From positions 1 to 6,008 of the forward strand of contig JASHQV010000056.1 of assembly GCA_030038955.1 (NCBI GenBank): DNA of 6,008 nt, in the 5' to 3' direction. Position 1 is the stretch's first letter; the number at the start of each line of letters is the position of its first letter. This document shows, one piece after another, positions 4,464 to 6,008 of this stretch. The notes under the pieces were generated by a model, which made no database searches, was not told the DNA's origin, and saw only the letters and a list, made by a program, of their open reading frames with translations. The stretch is from Solirubrobacteraceae bacterium. Its GTDB lineage: Bacteria > Actinomycetota > Thermoleophilia > Solirubrobacterales > Solirubrobacteraceae. The position numbers and the translations under genes are program-made.

Positions 4464-6008
4464 ATGAGCTGGCAGGTCGGCGCCTTCGGGATCCTCGCGC
4501 TCGGCCTCGCCGGGGGATTCGCGTGGTACGAGCGAACCCGGCCCGACGCCAGGATCGTGGCCCTGGTCGGGACGCTGGCAGCGTTCGGCGCGCTCGGGCG
4601 GATCGCGTTCGCGGCGCTGCCCAACGTTAAGCCGACGACCGACATCGTGCTGATCTCGGGATACGCGCTCGGGGGTGGTCCTGGGTTCGTGGTCGGGGCC
4701 GTGGCGGCGCTGACCTCCAACTTCTTCTTCGGGCAGGGGCCGTGGACGCCGTGGCAGATGGCCGGCTGGGGCGTCACCGGGCTGCTCGGCGCCGGCCTCG
4801 CGCGGCTCGTCCCCGGGCGCATCGGGCGCTGGCCGCTGGCGCTGATCTGCTTCCCGATCGGGTTCGCGTTCACGGCGCTGCAGGACTTCGGCGACTGGGT
4901 CACCTACAGCGACCACAGCTTCGCGCAGCTGGCGCTGTACGTCGGCAAGGGGGTCGGCTTCGACCTGATTCACGCGACTGGCTGCCTGCTGTTCGCGCTG
5001 GCCTTCGGTCCCGCGCTGATCAGCTCGCTGGAGCGCTTCCGCATGCGGCTAGAGGTCAAGTGGCTGCCGCCGACGATCGGCGCGATCATCGCCGCGATGC
5101 TGCTGCTGGGGGGTGGCGGCCAGCCCGCGCCGGCGCGGGCGGCCGCCACCCCCACGTCCTACCTGTTGGCAGCCCAGGACCGCGACGGCGGCTACGGGCC
5201 GGCGCCGGGCGTGGGCTCCTCGTCGCTGTTCTCGGGCTGGGCGGCGATGGCGCTGGCGGCGGCGAGGCAGAGCCCCGCCGCCGCCAGCCACGGCGGTCCA
5301 ACCCTGCTTGCCTACCTGGAGAGGCATCCGGGCGGCGACTACCCCGGGTCACTGGAGCGCTCGATCCTCGCGATCCACGCCGGCGGCGGCCCGGTCGCGG
5401 GGCTGGTCAGGCGGTTGCGGCGCCAGATCCGCAGGAACGGCTCGGTTCTCGGCCAGACCAACCTGACGGCGTTCGCGATCCTCGCAGAGCGGGCGGCGGG
5501 CGTCCAGCCCGCCGCCCGCCAGATCAGGTGGCTGAGCCGCCAGCAGGACGCCGATGGCGGCTTCAACTTCGCGACCGCCCCGGGCCAGTCCGACGTCGAT
5601 GACACCGGCGCCGTGCTCGAGGCGCTGGCGGGCACCGGTCACCGCCGCGCGATCCGCCGGGCGGTGCGATTCCTGCGTCGCAACCAAAACCGCGACGGCG
5701 GCTGGCCGATGGAGCCGGGCGCGACCTCGAACGCGCAGTCGACCGCGTTCGCGGTGCAGGGGCTGGATGCGGTGAGGATGAGCCTCAGCTCGCTCAAGCA
5801 CTCGCCGCTCGCCTACCTGCGGGGGCTGATCGGCGCCGATGGGCAGGTCGCGTACGCCCGCGGGCAGCAGCAGACGCCGGTGTGGGTGACCGCTCAGGCC
5901 GAGCTGGCACTGGCCGGCAAGCCGCTGCCGGTGGCGGCCGTCACGGCCGCCCGGGCGGGGCCGGTGAACCACAGGTCGCCGGCCCAGCGCAAGCCGCCTG
6001 CAGACGCC
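4464..6008 (+). CDS. ECF S component fused to an extracellular prenyltransferase/squalene-oxidase-repeat (transcobalamin alpha-domain-like) barrel; 3' end outside window
   Basis: The frame stays open for 515 codons from ATG 4464 to the window edge, so the C-terminus is missing. The RBS GAGG (4453-4456) is seven bases before the ATG; the ATG lies 40 nt after the ATPase stop. Residues 1-195 are an ECF S component with about six membrane segments and a hallmark loop SNFFFGQGPWTPWQMAGWG (85-103) after TTDIVLISGYALGGGPGFVVG. A basic stretch RFRMRLEVKW (191-200) precedes a seventh hydrophobic segment (about 204-217), which would carry the rest outside. After a Gly/Pro/Ala linker, residues about 232-487 show alpha/alpha-barrel repeats: AAQDRDGGYG (236-244), SRQQDADGGFNF (358-369), DVDDT (377-381), RNQNRDGGW (406-414). 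These repeats occur in terpene cyclases and prenyltransferases and share the alpha6/alpha6 fold of the intrinsic factor and transcobalamin alpha domain. The final residues (about 488-515) are Pro/Ala/Arg-rich and resemble a linker, so an anchor may follow off-window. B12 as substrate is inferred from the riboswitch and the DUF4430 genes. Confidence 0.88.
   Translation, partial: MSWQVGAFGILALGLAGGFAWYERTRPDARIVALVGTLAAFGALGRIAFAALPNVKPTTDIVLISGYALGGGPGFVVGAVAALTSNFFFGQGPWTPWQMAGWGVTGLLGAGLARLVPGRIGRWPLALICFPIGFAFTALQDFGDWVTYSDHSFAQLALYVGKGVGFDLIHATGCLLFALAFGPALISSLERFRMRLEVKWLPPTIGAIIAAMLLLGGGGQPAPARAAATPTSYLLAAQDRDGGYGPAPGVGSSSLFSGWAAMALAAARQSPAAASHGGPTLLAYLERHPGGDYPGSLERSILAIHAGGGPVAGLVRRLRRQIRRNGSVLGQTNLTAFAILAERAAGVQPAARQIRWLSRQQDADGGFNFATAPGQSDVDDTGAVLEALAGTGHRRAIRRAVRFLRRNQNRDGGWPMEPGATSNAQSTAFAVQGLDAVRMSLSSLKHSPLAYLRGLIGADGQVAYARGQQQTPVWVTAQAELALAGKPLPVAAVTAARAGPVNHRSPAQRKPPADA
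5109..5153 (+). repeat. Near-perfect inverted repeat at the domain junction of the S-component fusion
   Basis: Outer arms 5109-5121 and 5141-5153 (13 bp) and inner arms 5123-5131 and 5132-5140 (9 bp, no loop) are perfect complements; only A5122 is unpaired. It encodes residues 216-230, the Gly/Pro/Ala-rich linker between the last membrane segment and the extracellular barrel. Confidence 0.88.
5489..5519 (+). repeat. Inverted repeat, 13-bp perfect arms, 5-nt loop
   Basis: Arms GCGGGCGGCGGGC (5489-5501) and GCCCGCCGCCCGC (5507-5519) flank the loop GTCCA. It lies in the barrel half of the S-component fusion, encoding about residues 342-352 (ERAAGVQPAAR), between two repeat helices. It is the shortest of the five intragenic inverted repeats and the one most easily explained by high GC content alone. 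Confidence 0.8.

Noticed and set aside
4420..4467. 15-codon micro-ORF bridging the ATPase stop and the S-component start with ATGA overlaps at both ends
   Set aside because: It could be a translational-coupling bridge, but it is very short, the S-component gene has its own good RBS at 4453-4456, and such overlaps arise easily by chance.
3668..4903. Long minus-strand open frames opposite the ATPase and S-component genes
   Set aside because: They are antisense shadows common in high-GC DNA; no recognisable domain, while the + strand holds intact ABC motifs and membrane segments.
974..5519. Nearly identical peptides encoded on both strands at the inverted repeats
   Set aside because: This follows automatically from a palindrome read in the matching frame and is not independent evidence of antisense coding.
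5232..5923. Possibility that the barrel domain is an active terpene cyclase or prenyltransferase
   Set aside because: It is predicted extracellular, fused to an S component and under a B12 riboswitch; repeat motifs alone do not establish enzymatic activity. The DVDDT motif is reported separately.

Overview
The window is one GC-rich (about 70% by eye), tightly packed, single-strand operon of five genes, all on the + strand, preceded by a cobalamin (B12) riboswitch. The base composition, GTG starts, and actinobacterial style of the transporter proteins suggest a high-GC Gram-positive, most likely an actinobacterium; Thermoleophilia (Solirubrobacterales-like) is my best guess. That placement is inference, since no rRNA or phylogenetic marker is present.

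Layout: positions 1-48 hold a possible promoter. Positions 49-194 are a cobalamin riboswitch aptamer with its conserved core, closed by a 9-bp terminal stem. Positions 195-232 are the expression platform, where a hairpin can bury the ribosome binding site of the first gene. Then follow: (1) a secreted DUF4430 protein with an Ig-like C-terminal domain (233-949); (2) a DUF4430 lipoprotein (950-1885); (3) the ECF transporter transmembrane component EcfT (1902-2768); (4) a fused double ATPase, EcfA-EcfA' (2765-4423); and (5) a fusion of an ECF substrate-binding S component with an extracellular alpha/alpha-barrel domain of the prenyltransferase/squalene-oxidase repeat type (4464 to beyond the window end). 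Gene 5 has no stop codon in the window.

Together the genes look like a complete, B12-repressed vitamin B12 uptake system. The notable point is that eukaryotic B12 carriers (intrinsic factor, transcobalamin, haptocorrin) consist of an alpha6/alpha6-barrel domain plus a DUF4430-like beta domain that sandwich the vitamin. Here the same two domain types are encoded on separate proteins: the beta-like domain on two exported proteins and the alpha-like barrel tethered directly to the membrane S component. My working model is that the DUF4430 proteins and the barrel clamp B12 outside the cell and hand it to the S component, with EcfT and the double ATPase powering import. The domain calls come from the sequence; the clamp model is inference.

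A second theme is five long inverted repeats inside the coding sequences (arms 13-22 bp). They include a perfect 42-bp palindrome in gene 2, a 22-bp-arm hairpin inside an apparent in-frame insertion in the second ATPase domain, and one at the junction of the two halves of gene 5. They may be one family of short palindromic elements or independent GC-rich structures.
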